Shown here piece by piece: positions 16,797 through 25,235 of a DNA stretch of 52,301 nt. The position numbers and the translations under genes are program-made. Numbering within the stretch: the first letter of the stretch is position 1; the number at the start of each line of letters is the position of its first letter. The notes under the pieces were generated by a model, which did not search any database, was not told the DNA's origin, and saw nothing but the letters and a program-made list of their open reading frames with translations. Origin of the DNA: JALZKA01 sp963786495 (GTDB taxonomy: Bacteria; Actinomycetota; Thermoleophilia; Solirubrobacterales; 70-9); the NCBI GenBank assembly GCA_963786495.1, contig CAWAZL010000003.1:1-52301 (forward strand), written 5' to 3'.

Positions 16797-18298
16797 GGCG
16801 ATTCCTCCCCGCCGACGAGGAAGTCGAACATCGCTCCCATGTCCTTGGCGCTCGCGCCGGAGTCCTTGGCCGCCTGGCCGCCTTCGAAAGGCTTCGCGTC
16901 CTCGTCGTCGGCGGCGGCATCGGTCTCCAGGAGGCCGTCGAGCACCGGGCTCTCGAGGATCCCCTCGAGGTCGATCGGCGCCGAGTACGCCTGCCGCTGA
17001 GCCTGAGCGCTTCTGGGCGAGGGCGGAATGAAGGAGGTCTCGCAACCCGGCTCGGGGCTGGGAGCCTTGTAGGTGAAGCAGTTGTTCGCCGGCACCACCG
17101 CGCGCACGAAATGGCCGAAGGAGTCGAAGCCATTGGTCGCTCCCGCGGCGAAGAAGAAGAAGCGCATCAGGTGCTGGAGCCCGAAGTTCTTGCGGAAGTC
17201 GGTGAGGAAGGTGTCAAGTAGGCGGGCACCCGGCTCGGTCTCCTCGGCGAGCTTCCCGAGGTCCTTGATCACGGGCTCGGATGCGACCAGATCGGGGCCG
17301 GCGGTCTCGGCGTTCTCGCCGAGCGAGATGAACGCGACCCGGCCGGCGCGCGAGAACGGCCCGAGCGCCTTGGTCGAGCGGGTGATCGCCGGCGCCGCAT
17401 CGCCCAGGTCCGAGATGACGGGCGTGGCCGCGTCGGTGAAGCCTTCGAGCTCGGTCATCGTGAGGCGGAGCTCGCGGAAGAAAGCGGGCATGCGCTGGAA
17501 CCCGGCCTCGAGCTCGGCAGCGCGCTCGGCGGTTGCCTCGCCTGACACTGTGGCGTTGTTGATGAAGCCGGTCAGGTGCTCGCGCTCCCTGGCGAGCGGC
17601 GCCAGCGCGCGATCGCCGTCACGAGCGAGGTCGTTGAGCGCCTGGGTCTGGCCCTTGAGCAGCGCCAGGAGCTCGTTCGTCTCCCGAAGCGCCGGATTGC
17701 CGCGGACGATGATCTCCTCGATGTCCTCGCCCCGTGTAGCCAGGCCGATGCCCAGTTCATTCAGGATCAGGCGGAAGCGGTCGGGGTAGGGCTCCCGCAT
17801 GATGTTGTTGATGAGGTCGAGGTCGACGGACTTACCGCTGTTCTCAACCGGCAGGAACCGCTGACCTTCACCTGGCTCACCTTCCGGGATCACCTCCAGC
17901 TCGGGCGGCGGCTCGGTTCCCGGCGCGCGGACCTGAGTTGCCTGGCATTCGAGGAACTTCTCACCCAGGAGCGACTGCGGCCTCACCAGGCAGGACGCAT
18001 CTTGGCGCCAGTCCTGGAAGCCGGGATCGGTGATCCGCATGACGACGATCGCCTTGCCTGGATCATCGGATCCGTCCTCGTGCACGCGCTCGCCCTCCAG
18101 GGTCACCGACACCGACTCGATGGACCCGACCTTCGCGCCCGCGATGCGCACCTCTTCCTGCTCGACGAGGAAGCTGGCGTTGTCGAAGATCGCCCGGACC
18201 AGGTACCCGTCGCCTTCTTCCTCGGACGCGCCTGAGCCCACGATCACGAGCGCCAACGTGGCGACGAGGACGGCGAGGATTCCGAAGAGGCGCCTCAC
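16793..18298 (-). CDS. Mce family protein, second gene (MceB position)
   Basis: 501 residues, GTG start at 18298 overlapping the upstream TGA. The anchor is at residues 4-22 (LFGILAVLVATLALVIVG). The Mce domain carries VRIAGAKVGSIESVSVTLEG with an insertion (HEDGSDDPGKA) and VRPQSLLGEKFLECQAT. The helical region (about 170-400) contains NNIMREPYPDRFRLILNELG, a block resembling the Mce helical core. The tail (about 420-501) is charged and disordered. The sequence shows no frameshift. Confidence 0.9.
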   Translation of the reverse strand: MRRLFGILAVLVATLALVIVGSGASEEEGDGYLVRAIFDNASFLVEQEEVRIAGAKVGSIESVSVTLEGERVHEDGSDDPGKAIVVMRITDPGFQDWRQDASCLVRPQSLLGEKFLECQATQVRAPGTEPPPELEVIPEGEPGEGQRFLPVENSGKSVDLDLINNIMREPYPDRFRLILNELGIGLATRGEDIEEIIVRGNPALRETNELLALLKGQTQALNDLARDGDRALAPLAREREHLTGFINNATVSGEATAERAAELEAGFQRMPAFFRELRLTMTELEGFTDAATPVISDLGDAAPAITRSTKALGPFSRAGRVAFISLGENAETAGPDLVASEPVIKDLGKLAEETEPGARLLDTFLTDFRKNFGLQHLMRFFFFAAGATNGFDSFGHFVRAVVPANNCFTYKAPSPEPGCETSFIPPSPRSAQAQRQAYSAPIDLEGILESPVLDGLLETDAAADDEDAKPFEGGQAAKDSGASAKDMGAMFDFLVGGEESP

Positions 18299-19746
18299 GG
18301 GAGGGTCACCGATTGCTCTGGCACGACGTCGTTCTCGTCGCAGTTGCCAGTTACCTCGTCTTCGACGAAGGGCGTCGATCCGTCCTCGGCCGGCTGCGAT
18401 GCGGTGCCCGGACAGCGGTGGAATCCGAATTCATCGAACGGATTCGGGAACTCCGCGGACGGGTTCTCGTAAAACTCGAATTGCTGGTCGGGATTGTTGT
18501 AGGTCGGATTGAGCTGGTCCGTTCCGTTGTCGTACTCGAAGATGTTGTTGACCGGCATCGTTCGCGCGTAGTGCCCGTCAGCCGAGTAGTAGCTCGTGAT
18601 CTGGCCGAGGCGGGAGACGAGCGCCATCAGGTCGGGGCTGTAGGCACGGGTGACCGCGACGTTCTCCTCCGAGACGTCCATCGCATCGATGCCCTGGGCC
18701 GACGTGTCGGCGGCCGCCCGCTCGAGCGCAGGCATTTGCTCGAGTGCATCGGTCAGATCGTTCGAGTCACCGGGGACGTTCACGGTGCCGGCCAGGTCGT
18801 TGATCACCGGGACGGCCTTCTCGGCGACAGGACGAAGGTCCCTCAGGAACGGTGCCAGGTTCTCGGTCGCTGGATACGAGACCTCGACCAGCCCGTCAAC
18901 GTCGTCGAGCGCTTCGCGAAGGTTCACGAACGTCGTGTTGGCCTGGCGCATAGTCGGCGGCAGGACCGCGAGCGCCTGGTCAAGCGACGCCGCTTCCGCG
19001 GCGATTGCCGAGAGCGCTGAGTTCGCGTTTTGGGTCAGGGACGAGAGGTCCGAGCGTCGCTCAGCGATGGCGCCCAGGACGTCCGAGCCCGAGGCCAGGA
19101 ACTGTGAAAACACCTCCTGGTCACGCGTCAGTTCAGCCAGGAACCGCTCGGTCGATTGCAGGCCTGGGGCCAGGTACTTGTAAGCCTCGCGCGAGAGCTC
19201 AGGATCGCCCGCGTAGATGGCCGCCTGGCCTTTGAAGACGTCTTGGAGAGACGCCCGGGTCTCCTCGTCGAAGATCGAGAAGAGCTGGTCGATGTCAACC
19301 GGCGAGGTGGTGGCATCAGCGGTGATCGTGGCCCCGTCCTCGACCTCATTGTCGGTAGGGCCCATCTGGAGCGAGATGTAGCGGTTGGCGATGCCCGAGA
19401 GCGATGTCGCGCGGATCTGCGCCGTCGTGCCCTCGGTGATCGGGCGGTCCATCGTGACCGAGACCTCGGCCTGGCCGTCATCCGTGAGGTCCAGGGCATC
19501 GATGGTGCCGACCTTCTGGCCAGCGACCAGAACTTCGTTGCCGCGGACCAACTGGCCGCCCGTCTCAAACAGGAGCTTGTACTGGCGCCCGCCGTCGTCC
19601 CCGAAGAACATCACGAAGATGAACGCGGCGGCAGCGAACAGCGCACCCACCGCGATGACGCGTGAGAGAACATGCCCGCGCTGAGGCAGCGCGTCGCCCG
19701 GCGCTTCGGGGTTCACCGAGTTGTGCTCACTTCGCTCCGCCTTCAA
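18295..19746 (-). CDS. Mce family protein, first gene of the operon (MceA position)
   Basis: 483 residues from a TTG at 19746 (an AGGA lies just upstream); a GTG at 19716 would remove 10 residues and is an alternative. The anchor is VIAVGALFAAAAFIFVMFF (about 30-48), followed by the Mce domain with VLVAGQKVGTIDALDLTDDG and RATSLSGIANRYISLQMG. The helical region has VDIDQLFSIFDEETRASLQD. The tail is acidic with two cysteines (HRCPGT, GNCDEND). It heads a run of six coupled mce genes. The 144 bases upstream end at rsmI, not at yrbE permease genes, which is unusual for an mce operon. Confidence 0.9.
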   Translation of the reverse strand: MKAERSEHNSVNPEAPGDALPQRGHVLSRVIAVGALFAAAAFIFVMFFGDDGGRQYKLLFETGGQLVRGNEVLVAGQKVGTIDALDLTDDGQAEVSVTMDRPITEGTTAQIRATSLSGIANRYISLQMGPTDNEVEDGATITADATTSPVDIDQLFSIFDEETRASLQDVFKGQAAIYAGDPELSREAYKYLAPGLQSTERFLAELTRDQEVFSQFLASGSDVLGAIAERRSDLSSLTQNANSALSAIAAEAASLDQALAVLPPTMRQANTTFVNLREALDDVDGLVEVSYPATENLAPFLRDLRPVAEKAVPVINDLAGTVNVPGDSNDLTDALEQMPALERAAADTSAQGIDAMDVSEENVAVTRAYSPDLMALVSRLGQITSYYSADGHYARTMPVNNIFEYDNGTDQLNPTYNNPDQQFEFYENPSAEFPNPFDEFGFHRCPGTASQPAEDGSTPFVEDEVTGNCDENDVVPEQSVTLP

Positions 19747-19890
19747 GCCTTCCTGGCTGTTCGCTTTGAGCCCATCCTGAGCCCTGGACGTCCAGCCAAC
19801 TCCTCGGCTGTGATCGTATCCCTACTCTGGCGTCATCAGTCCGTGTTTTCTACGGATTGGCACATACTTAATGCGCCCGTAACGAGGCCT
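19747..19890 (-). promoter_or_regulatory. Intergenic region expected to hold the mce operon promoter
   Basis: 144 bases between the rsmI stop and the first mce gene on the same strand. On the minus strand a small hairpin (TCCGT...ACGGA, about 19,842-19,858) is followed by a GATACGAT that could serve as a -10 element, without a clear -35 partner. No terminator with a U-run separates rsmI from mce, so read-through from the ROK-rsmI unit is possible. Confidence 0.35.
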
Positions 19891-20724
19891 CTACTCCCTG
19901 GGCTCACGCCCAGTGAGAGCCGTGTAAAGCTCGTTCGCCCTGGTCCCGGTGAGGGCCGCGACGACTCCGGCGGCGGCACGCGGGCGTGCGCCGGACTGGA
20001 CAAGTCGGCGCAAGGCATCGACGGCGAAGGCGATATCCGGCGTCGCGGATGTGGAACTGGCGGCGGGGCCGATCACCACGACGATCTCACCCTTCACCTC
20101 GTCGCGGAAGCGCCGCGCAAGTTCGTCGAGCGTGCCGCGCACGACCTCCTCGTGCATTTTCGTCAGCTCGCGGCACACCGCCGCCGGGCGGTCGGGCGCG
20201 AGCGCGGCAAGGGCAGCGAGCGACTCGGGCAGGCGGCGCGGCGACTCGAAAGCGACCACTGTCTGCCCCCCGCCAAGGACGCTTTCGAGCGCCCCGGCGC
20301 GGCGCGGAAGGAAGCCCTCGAAGCGCCAGCGATCCGTGGGCAGGCCTGAAGCCACGACGGCGGTCACCACGGCGGAAGGGCCGGGCAGCACCTCGATGTC
20401 AATGGAGCGCTCGATGCAGGCGCCGATCAGCCTGTATCCCGGGTCGGAGATCGCGGGCGTGCCGGCATCGGAGATCAGCGCCACCTTCGCGCCGCGCTCG
20501 ATCGCGCCCACGAGCTGGCGGGCGCGCTCCGACTCATTTCCCTCGTGGTTGGAGACAAGGCGCGGCCTTCTCAAGCCCAGGCGCTCGAACAGGAGGCCCG
20601 TGCGCCTCGTGTCCTCGCAGGCGACGATGTCGGCCTCGGAAAGGGCGACCTTCACCCGCTCGGAGATGTCCTCCATGTTCCCGATCGGGGTCGGGCAGAC
20701 GACCAGGCGTCCCGGGGTTGCCAT
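19891..20724 (-). CDS. rsmI: 16S rRNA (cytidine1402-2'-O)-methyltransferase RsmI
   Basis: 277 residues, the usual size. A tetrapyrrole-methylase-fold SAM enzyme that 2'-O-methylates C1402 at the ribosomal P site. Family motifs: LVVCPTPIGNMEDISERV (9-26), EADIVACEDTRRTGLL, LVSNHEGNESERA, VALISDAGTPAISDPGYRL, EVLPGPSAVVTAVVASGLP, FEGFLPRR and FESPRRLPESLA, then CRELTKMHEEVVRGTL. Its ATG shares a base with the ROK-kinase stop (TGATG), so the two are coupled. The C-terminus ends in TGREPRE. Confidence 0.95.
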   Translation of the reverse strand: MATPGRLVVCPTPIGNMEDISERVKVALSEADIVACEDTRRTGLLFERLGLRRPRLVSNHEGNESERARQLVGAIERGAKVALISDAGTPAISDPGYRLIGACIERSIDIEVLPGPSAVVTAVVASGLPTDRWRFEGFLPRRAGALESVLGGGQTVVAFESPRRLPESLAALAALAPDRPAAVCRELTKMHEEVVRGTLDELARRFRDEVKGEIVVVIGPAASSTSATPDIAFAVDALRRLVQSGARPRAAAGVVAALTGTRANELYTALTGREPRE

Positions 20725-21695
20725 CAGATCTCCATTGCCATCGTTGCGGCGCCGATCATGCCTGCTTCGGGGCCAAGTTCGGCGTGCGCGATCCGCGTGC
20801 GGTTCATCGGTGGCAGCGACCGGCGCTCGACTTCTTCGCGAATCGGGGCCAAGAGGATCTCACCGGCAGCGAGGACGCCACCGCCAAAGACGATGACGTC
20901 GGGCTCGAAGACATTCGCGAGGCCGCTGGCGAAGGCTCCGAGCCGGCGGCCGATCAACTCGAACACCTCACGCGCCACCTGATCGCCCGCGATGGCAGCC
21001 GCGGTCGCCGTGCGGCCGTTCACCTCTTCACCTTCCGCGAGGAGCTTTCCCAGCGCGGACTCGGGATGCCGCTCGGCCGCCGCCTGCGCCTCCCGTCCAA
21101 GCGCTGTGCCGGAGGCGACGGCCTCGGCGCAGCCGTTGTTCGGGCAGTTCCCCTGGCAGCGTGGCCCGTCCGTGTCGATGACCATGTGGCCGAGCTCGGC
21201 TCCGGCGCCGGTCGTGCCGCGATAGACCTTCCCGTCGATGATCAGACCGCCGCCGATCCCGGTGCCGATCGTGAGCAGAACCGCGTTCCGGGCGCCACGC
21301 GCGGCACCCCAGCGGTGCTCGGCGAGCGCCGCGGCGTTGCCGTCGTTGTCGATGACGACGGGGATGCCGAGCCGCTCGGACATGAGGTCCCTGATCGGCA
21401 CGTCGACGATAGGCAGGTTCACAGCGCTAATCGCAAGACCGCGCTCCTGGTCGATCGTGCACGGGATGCCCAGGCCGGCGGCACGGGCTTCCGGGTGCGC
21501 CTGGAGCGCCGACCGGAGCTCGGCTTCCATCGTGTCCAGAACCTCTTCCGCCGAGCGCCCGAAGCTCATCTCCTCGACCCTGTGGAGTACCTTCGGGCCT
21601 CCCGCGACGACGCCGACCAGCATCTTCGTGCCGCCCAGATCGGCGCCGATTGCGACGGGTGTTCCGGCCTCGCCGGGGGAAGGTGCAGAGCCCAT
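20724..21695 (-). CDS. ROK family sugar kinase, probable glucokinase
   Basis: 323 residues. The ASKHA ATP-binding core is plain: IGADLGGTKMLVGVV (16-30), VVIDNDGNAAALAEHRWGA with the catalytic Asp, TIGTGIGGGLIIDGK, GAGAELGHMVIDTDG, and the ROK zinc cluster CQGNCPNNGCAEAVASG. The C-terminal FGGGVLAAGEILLAPI closes the nucleotide site. This pattern fits glucokinases of actinobacteria; N-acetylmannosamine or fructose kinases are alternatives. It is divergent from the LCP gene with only 19 bases between the two start codons. Confidence 0.88.
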   Translation of the reverse strand: MGSAPSPGEAGTPVAIGADLGGTKMLVGVVAGGPKVLHRVEEMSFGRSAEEVLDTMEAELRSALQAHPEARAAGLGIPCTIDQERGLAISAVNLPIVDVPIRDLMSERLGIPVVIDNDGNAAALAEHRWGAARGARNAVLLTIGTGIGGGLIIDGKVYRGTTGAGAELGHMVIDTDGPRCQGNCPNNGCAEAVASGTALGREAQAAAERHPESALGKLLAEGEEVNGRTATAAAIAGDQVAREVFELIGRRLGAFASGLANVFEPDVIVFGGGVLAAGEILLAPIREEVERRSLPPMNRTRIAHAELGPEAGMIGAATMAMEI

Positions 21696-21714
21696 GAACG
21701 AGTATTTCTAGTCA

Positions 21715-22902
21715 ATGGCGAACGGGTCCGGAGATTCCGGCGGTGGCGAGCGGCCCAAGCCGCCCCCCGATTACAAGGTCTACAAGGCGCGCCGAGGCCT
21801 CAGCATCGGCAAGCCCGACCTCTCTTCCCTGCGAGAAAAAGTCCGCCCGAAGGGCGAGAAAGAGCCTTCCGGCCCCGCCCCTGCGCTGGAGCCCGAGCGA
21901 AAGAGCCGCCCTTGGCTCAAGTGGATCGGAATCGCGATCGGCGGCTGGCTTTTACTTTCGCTCGTCAGCTTTGCGATCTCGGCAACGATCCAGTCGTCGA
22001 AGCTGGCCGACACGGGCGACACACTCGGCGGCAACCCGCTGCTCGCTGCCTCCCCCCAGAACATCCTCGTACTGGGCACCGACGTGCGCTCAGACGACTT
22101 CGCCGGCGAGGGTGAGTCCAAGAAGTGCCTCGAGCAGGCCGCGAACGGCGCGACTCCCTCGGCGTGCGTGGCAGGCGCCCGCGCCGACACGCTGATGGTC
22201 CTGCGGGCCGGCGGCGGGGCGTTCGAGAAGCTCTCGATCCCGCGCGACACACAAGCCACGATCCCGGGCAACGGCACGAACAAGATCAACGCCGCCTACG
22301 CGTTCGGCGGCGCCGAGCTTCAGATCGAGACGGTCGAGGACTTCCTCGGCATCGACATCAACCACATCGCGATCGTCGACTTCAACGGCTTCCGCGACCT
22401 CATCGACGCGATCGGCGGCGTGGAGGTCGACCTCGACAGCCGCGTCTGCAACGAGATCTCGGGGGGCGCGTTCGGGATCGACCTCGGCCCCGGCGAGGAG
22501 ACGCTCTCGGGCGACAAGGCGCTCGCGCTTGCCCGGACCCGCAGCTCGAGCTGCGGCGACACCACGATCGACGACACGGACCGCGCCGGCTTCCAGCAGC
22601 AGATCATGCAGGGGATGAAGGACCGCCTCACGAGCCCGACCCGGCTTCCGATCAACTTTCTCAAGGGGCCCCTTATCGGCTGGAACGCTCCGAAGGCGTT
22701 CGTCTCCGACATGGGCGCGCTCACGATGCCGCAGTTCGTCTTCGCGGCGGCGATCGGCGGCAGCTCTGACGAGCTCGTGCTGAAACCGTCGGGAACGAGC
22801 GGCAGCAACCTGATCGTCCCGGTCGAGGAGTGCATCCGGGCGGTCAAGAAGCTGACCGGCGACGAGCCCGAGAACGACCCGATCTGCAGCCCGGCTGTCT
22901 AG
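21715..22902 (+). CDS. LytR-CpsA-Psr (LCP) family cell-wall phosphotransferase
   Basis: 395 residues. LCP enzymes attach teichoic acids, arabinogalactan or other glycopolymers to peptidoglycan outside the membrane. A proline- and lysine-rich cytoplasmic tail (1-65) precedes one membrane helix (about 69-92, WIGIAIGGWLLLSLVSFAIS). The LCP domain follows with NILVLGTDVRSDD, RADTLMVLR, LSIPRDTQATIPGNG-TNKINAAYAFGG and LARTRSSSCGD plus DDTDRAGFQQQIM; the Asp and Arg residues that bind the pyrophosphate are in place. No LytR_C domain is present. The stop TAG overlaps the stop of the opposing FmdB gene. Confidence 0.9.
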   Translation: MANGSGDSGGGERPKPPPDYKVYKARRGLSIGKPDLSSLREKVRPKGEKEPSGPAPALEPERKSRPWLKWIGIAIGGWLLLSLVSFAISATIQSSKLADTGDTLGGNPLLAASPQNILVLGTDVRSDDFAGEGESKKCLEQAANGATPSACVAGARADTLMVLRAGGGAFEKLSIPRDTQATIPGNGTNKINAAYAFGGAELQIETVEDFLGIDINHIAIVDFNGFRDLIDAIGGVEVDLDSRVCNEISGGAFGIDLGPGEETLSGDKALALARTRSSSCGDTTIDDTDRAGFQQQIMQGMKDRLTSPTRLPINFLKGPLIGWNAPKAFVSDMGALTMPQFVFAAAIGGSSDELVLKPSGTSGSNLIVPVEECIRAVKKLTGDEPENDPICSPAV

Positions 22903-23234
22903 TCCGAGGAGCTCGAGGAACTCGAGCTCGACTTCGAGTCCGAGCCCTTCTTCTCGGAGCTCTTCGATGAAGACGAATCGCCGGACGAGGAGCCGGACGA
23001 GCCGGACGAGGACTTCTCAGACGATGAGCTCGACGAGTCCGAACCGCCGGACTTCTTGCCCTTCCCGTAGTCGGTCGTGTAGAAGCCTGAGCCTTTGAAG
23101 TGGACCGCCGGGGCGCTCAGGACCCGCTGTGCGGGCGCTCCGCATTCCATGCATTTCGAGATCGGGTCCTCCGACATCGACTGGAAAGTCTCGAACTCGT
23201 GGCCCTTTTCGCAGCGGTACTCGTAGATAGGCAT
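22899..23234 (-). CDS. FmdB family zinc-ribbon protein with serine-rich tail
   Basis: 111 residues. The N-terminal 45 residues are a standard FmdB/putative regulatory zinc ribbon (MPIYEYRCEKGHEFE, then DPISKCMECG), with the Cys-x2-Cys pair visible. A short conserved VHFKGSGFYTTDYG follows. The last ~45 residues are almost only Ser, Gly, Lys, Asp and Glu, with a run of nine serines broken by one Asp at the end. Such tails occur in actinobacterial members but this one is long. The function of the family is not settled. Confidence 0.88.
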   Translation of the reverse strand: MPIYEYRCEKGHEFETFQSMSEDPISKCMECGAPAQRVLSAPAVHFKGSGFYTTDYGKGKKSGGSDSSSSSSEKSSSGSSGSSSGDSSSSKSSEKKGSDSKSSSSSSSSSD

Positions 23235-23301
23235 CGGGGGCGGTGAGTATCGCAGCGAACCGGCTCATCTCCGCCGAGTGATCTCGACCATCGACCAAGG
23301 C

Positions 23302-23834
23302 ATGGACGTCAGGGGACTTCGAATCACGCTCGCTTTGTGTGCGAGCTTCGTGCTCGGCTTGGCGGCGGCCGCACCCGCCCAGGCCGCGTTCGGAACGACA
23401 ATCAGCAACGCCGATCCGGTCTCCACGGACGCCGGTGCGAACAGCGATTTCAATCTGGCAGTCGCATTACGGGCGACGACAACGTCAAGGATCTGACCGT
23501 TCACCTTCCTCAGGGCCTCGTGGGAGATCCGACATCGACTCCGCTCTGCTCTGAGACGCAGCTCAATGCGGACAGCTGTCCGGCGGCGAGTCAGATCGGT
23601 ACGACCACAACGGACGCTGCGGTCCTGGTGCCGAAATCAGCGATCCAAGTGCGGCGCAAGAAGATCACCGTCGACGCGCCTCCCGACACCGAACAACTTC
23701 GCATCAGGGCCGGCGGCCATGGCGTCAAAGTCAAGACCACGGTCGGCTCCGGCGACGAATTGGCGTTCTCGATCGATGTGACCGATACCGACGCGAACCA
23801 CTTCAGCATCCCCACGCCCGCCGTCGCTCGCTGA
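23302..23834 (+). pseudogene. Remnant of a large secreted protein, frameshifted and truncated
   Basis: An intact signal peptide (MDVRGLRITLALCASFVLGL, cleaved near APAQAAFG) is followed in the same frame by an N-terminal repeat-like segment that ends early at a stop near 23,494. The next frame continues with KDLTVHLPQGLVGDPTSTPL, CSETQLNADSCPAASQIGTT, a block typical of the first domain of long thermoleophilian surface proteins of several hundred residues. It then passes to a beta-rich stretch and stops at 23,834 after only ~180 residues in total. Both a frameshift (about 23,465-23,480) and a large loss of the C-terminal part are needed to explain it. This probably reflects gene decay. Confidence 0.65.
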
Positions 23835-23858
23835 CACCCGACGGCTAGCCTGCGAACG

Positions 23859-25235
23859 ATGGCTGACGAGGCCGGCTCGACCGGCGTGACCATGGACGAG
23901 ATCGTGTCGCTTTGCAAGCGGCGCGGCTTCGTGTTCCCGTCATCGGAGATCTACGGCGGGCTGGGCTCGACCTACGACTACGGCCACTACGGCGTTCTCT
24001 TGAAGACGAACGTGAAGAACGAATGGTGGCGCTCGATGCTCTCCGAGCGCGACGACATCGTTGCGCTCGACTCGGCGATCCTCCAACACCCACGGGTCTG
24101 GGAGGCGTCAGGACACCTCGCGGGCTTCACCGATCCGCTGGTCGATTGCCGAGCCTGCAAGAAGCGCTTTCGCGCCGATCACCTCGACCCGGACGAGATG
24201 TGTCCCGCCAAGGCGACCCTGCCGAAGACGGAGGACCGCACTCACGACCTGACGGAGGTGCGCGAGTTCAACCTGATGTTCGAGACCACGGTGGGGCCGG
24301 TCAAAGACACCGGCTCGCAGGCGTACCTGCGGCCCGAGACGGCTCAGGGGATCTTCATCAACTTCAAGAACGTGATCGGCTTCGCTCGCAAGAAGCCGCC
24401 GTTCGGCATCGCGCAGGTCGGAAAGTCGTTTCGCAACGAGATCACGCCCGGCAACTTCATCTTCCGCACCCGAGAGTTCGAGCAGATGGAGATGGAGTAC
24501 TTCGTGCCGCCGGACGAGGCGCCTAAGTGGTTCGACCACTGGTGCTCAGAGCGCTTCAGCTGGTACACGCGCCTCGGCATCCGGCCGGAGCTGCTCCGCC
24601 TCCGCCCCCACGACTCCGACGAGCTCTCGCACTACTCGTCCGGCACCTCCGACGTCGAGTACCTCTTCCCGATCGGCTGGTCCGAGCTCGAAGGAATTGC
24701 CAACCGCGGCGACTTCGACTTGAAGCAGCACACGGAGTTCTCGGGCGAGAAGCTCGAGTACTTCGACCAGGCGAGCGGCGAGCGCTACGTCCCTCACGTG
24801 ATCGAGCCGGCCGCCGGCGCCGACCGCGCCACCCTGGCGTTCCTCGTTGACGCCTACGAAGTGGAAGAGCTCGAGGACGGCTCGAAGCGGACCGTGTTGC
24901 GGCTCCACCCCCGCCTCGCGCCCGTCAAGGTGGCTGTCCTCCCCTTGGTCAACAAGGAGGGGATGCCGGAACGGGCACGAGAGATCTTCGAAGACCTACG
25001 GTCCGCGATGCAGGTGGAGTACGACGGGAGCGGCGCGATCGGCAAGCGCTACCGCCGCCACGACGAGATCGGCACCCCGTGGGCGGTCACGATCGACGGT
25101 CAGACGCTCGAGGACGGCACCGTCACAGTGCGCGACCGCGACTCGCTGACGCAGGAACGCGTGCCGGCGGAGGGTCTGCGCGAACTGCTCGCGGGCAAAC
25201 TCGTCGCGGACTGGCAGTCCCCGAAGCTGGACTAG
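23859..25235 (+). CDS. glyQS: Glycyl-tRNA synthetase, dimeric (alpha2) type
   Basis: 458 residues. Charges tRNA-Gly. Class II synthetase motifs are clear: GLGSTYDYGHYGVLLKTNVK (motif 1 region), RPETAQGIFINFKNV, FRNEITPGNFIFRTREFEQM (motif 2) and the anticodon-binding domain at the C-terminus (LAPVKVAVLPLVNKEGMPER). A DCRACKKRFRADHLDPDEMC segment near residue 93 resembles the metal-binding insertion. This is the short archaeal/eukaryotic-like form used by actinobacteria, not the bacterial alpha2-beta2 form. The stop overlaps the stop of the opposing MOSC gene at a CTAG. Confidence 0.95.
   Translation: MADEAGSTGVTMDEIVSLCKRRGFVFPSSEIYGGLGSTYDYGHYGVLLKTNVKNEWWRSMLSERDDIVALDSAILQHPRVWEASGHLAGFTDPLVDCRACKKRFRADHLDPDEMCPAKATLPKTEDRTHDLTEVREFNLMFETTVGPVKDTGSQAYLRPETAQGIFINFKNVIGFARKKPPFGIAQVGKSFRNEITPGNFIFRTREFEQMEMEYFVPPDEAPKWFDHWCSERFSWYTRLGIRPELLRLRPHDSDELSHYSSGTSDVEYLFPIGWSELEGIANRGDFDLKQHTEFSGEKLEYFDQASGERYVPHVIEPAAGADRATLAFLVDAYEVEELEDGSKRTVLRLHPRLAPVKVAVLPLVNKEGMPERAREIFEDLRSAMQVEYDGSGAIGKRYRRHDEIGTPWAVTIDGQTLEDGTVTVRDRDSLTQERVPAEGLRELLAGKLVADWQSPKLD

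Noticed and set aside
19986..22115. A 709-residue open frame on the plus strand
   Set aside because: It runs antisense through rsmI and the ROK kinase and into the LCP gene, all strongly supported. Its translation is arginine/proline-rich and shows no domain, as expected of a GC-rich shadow frame.
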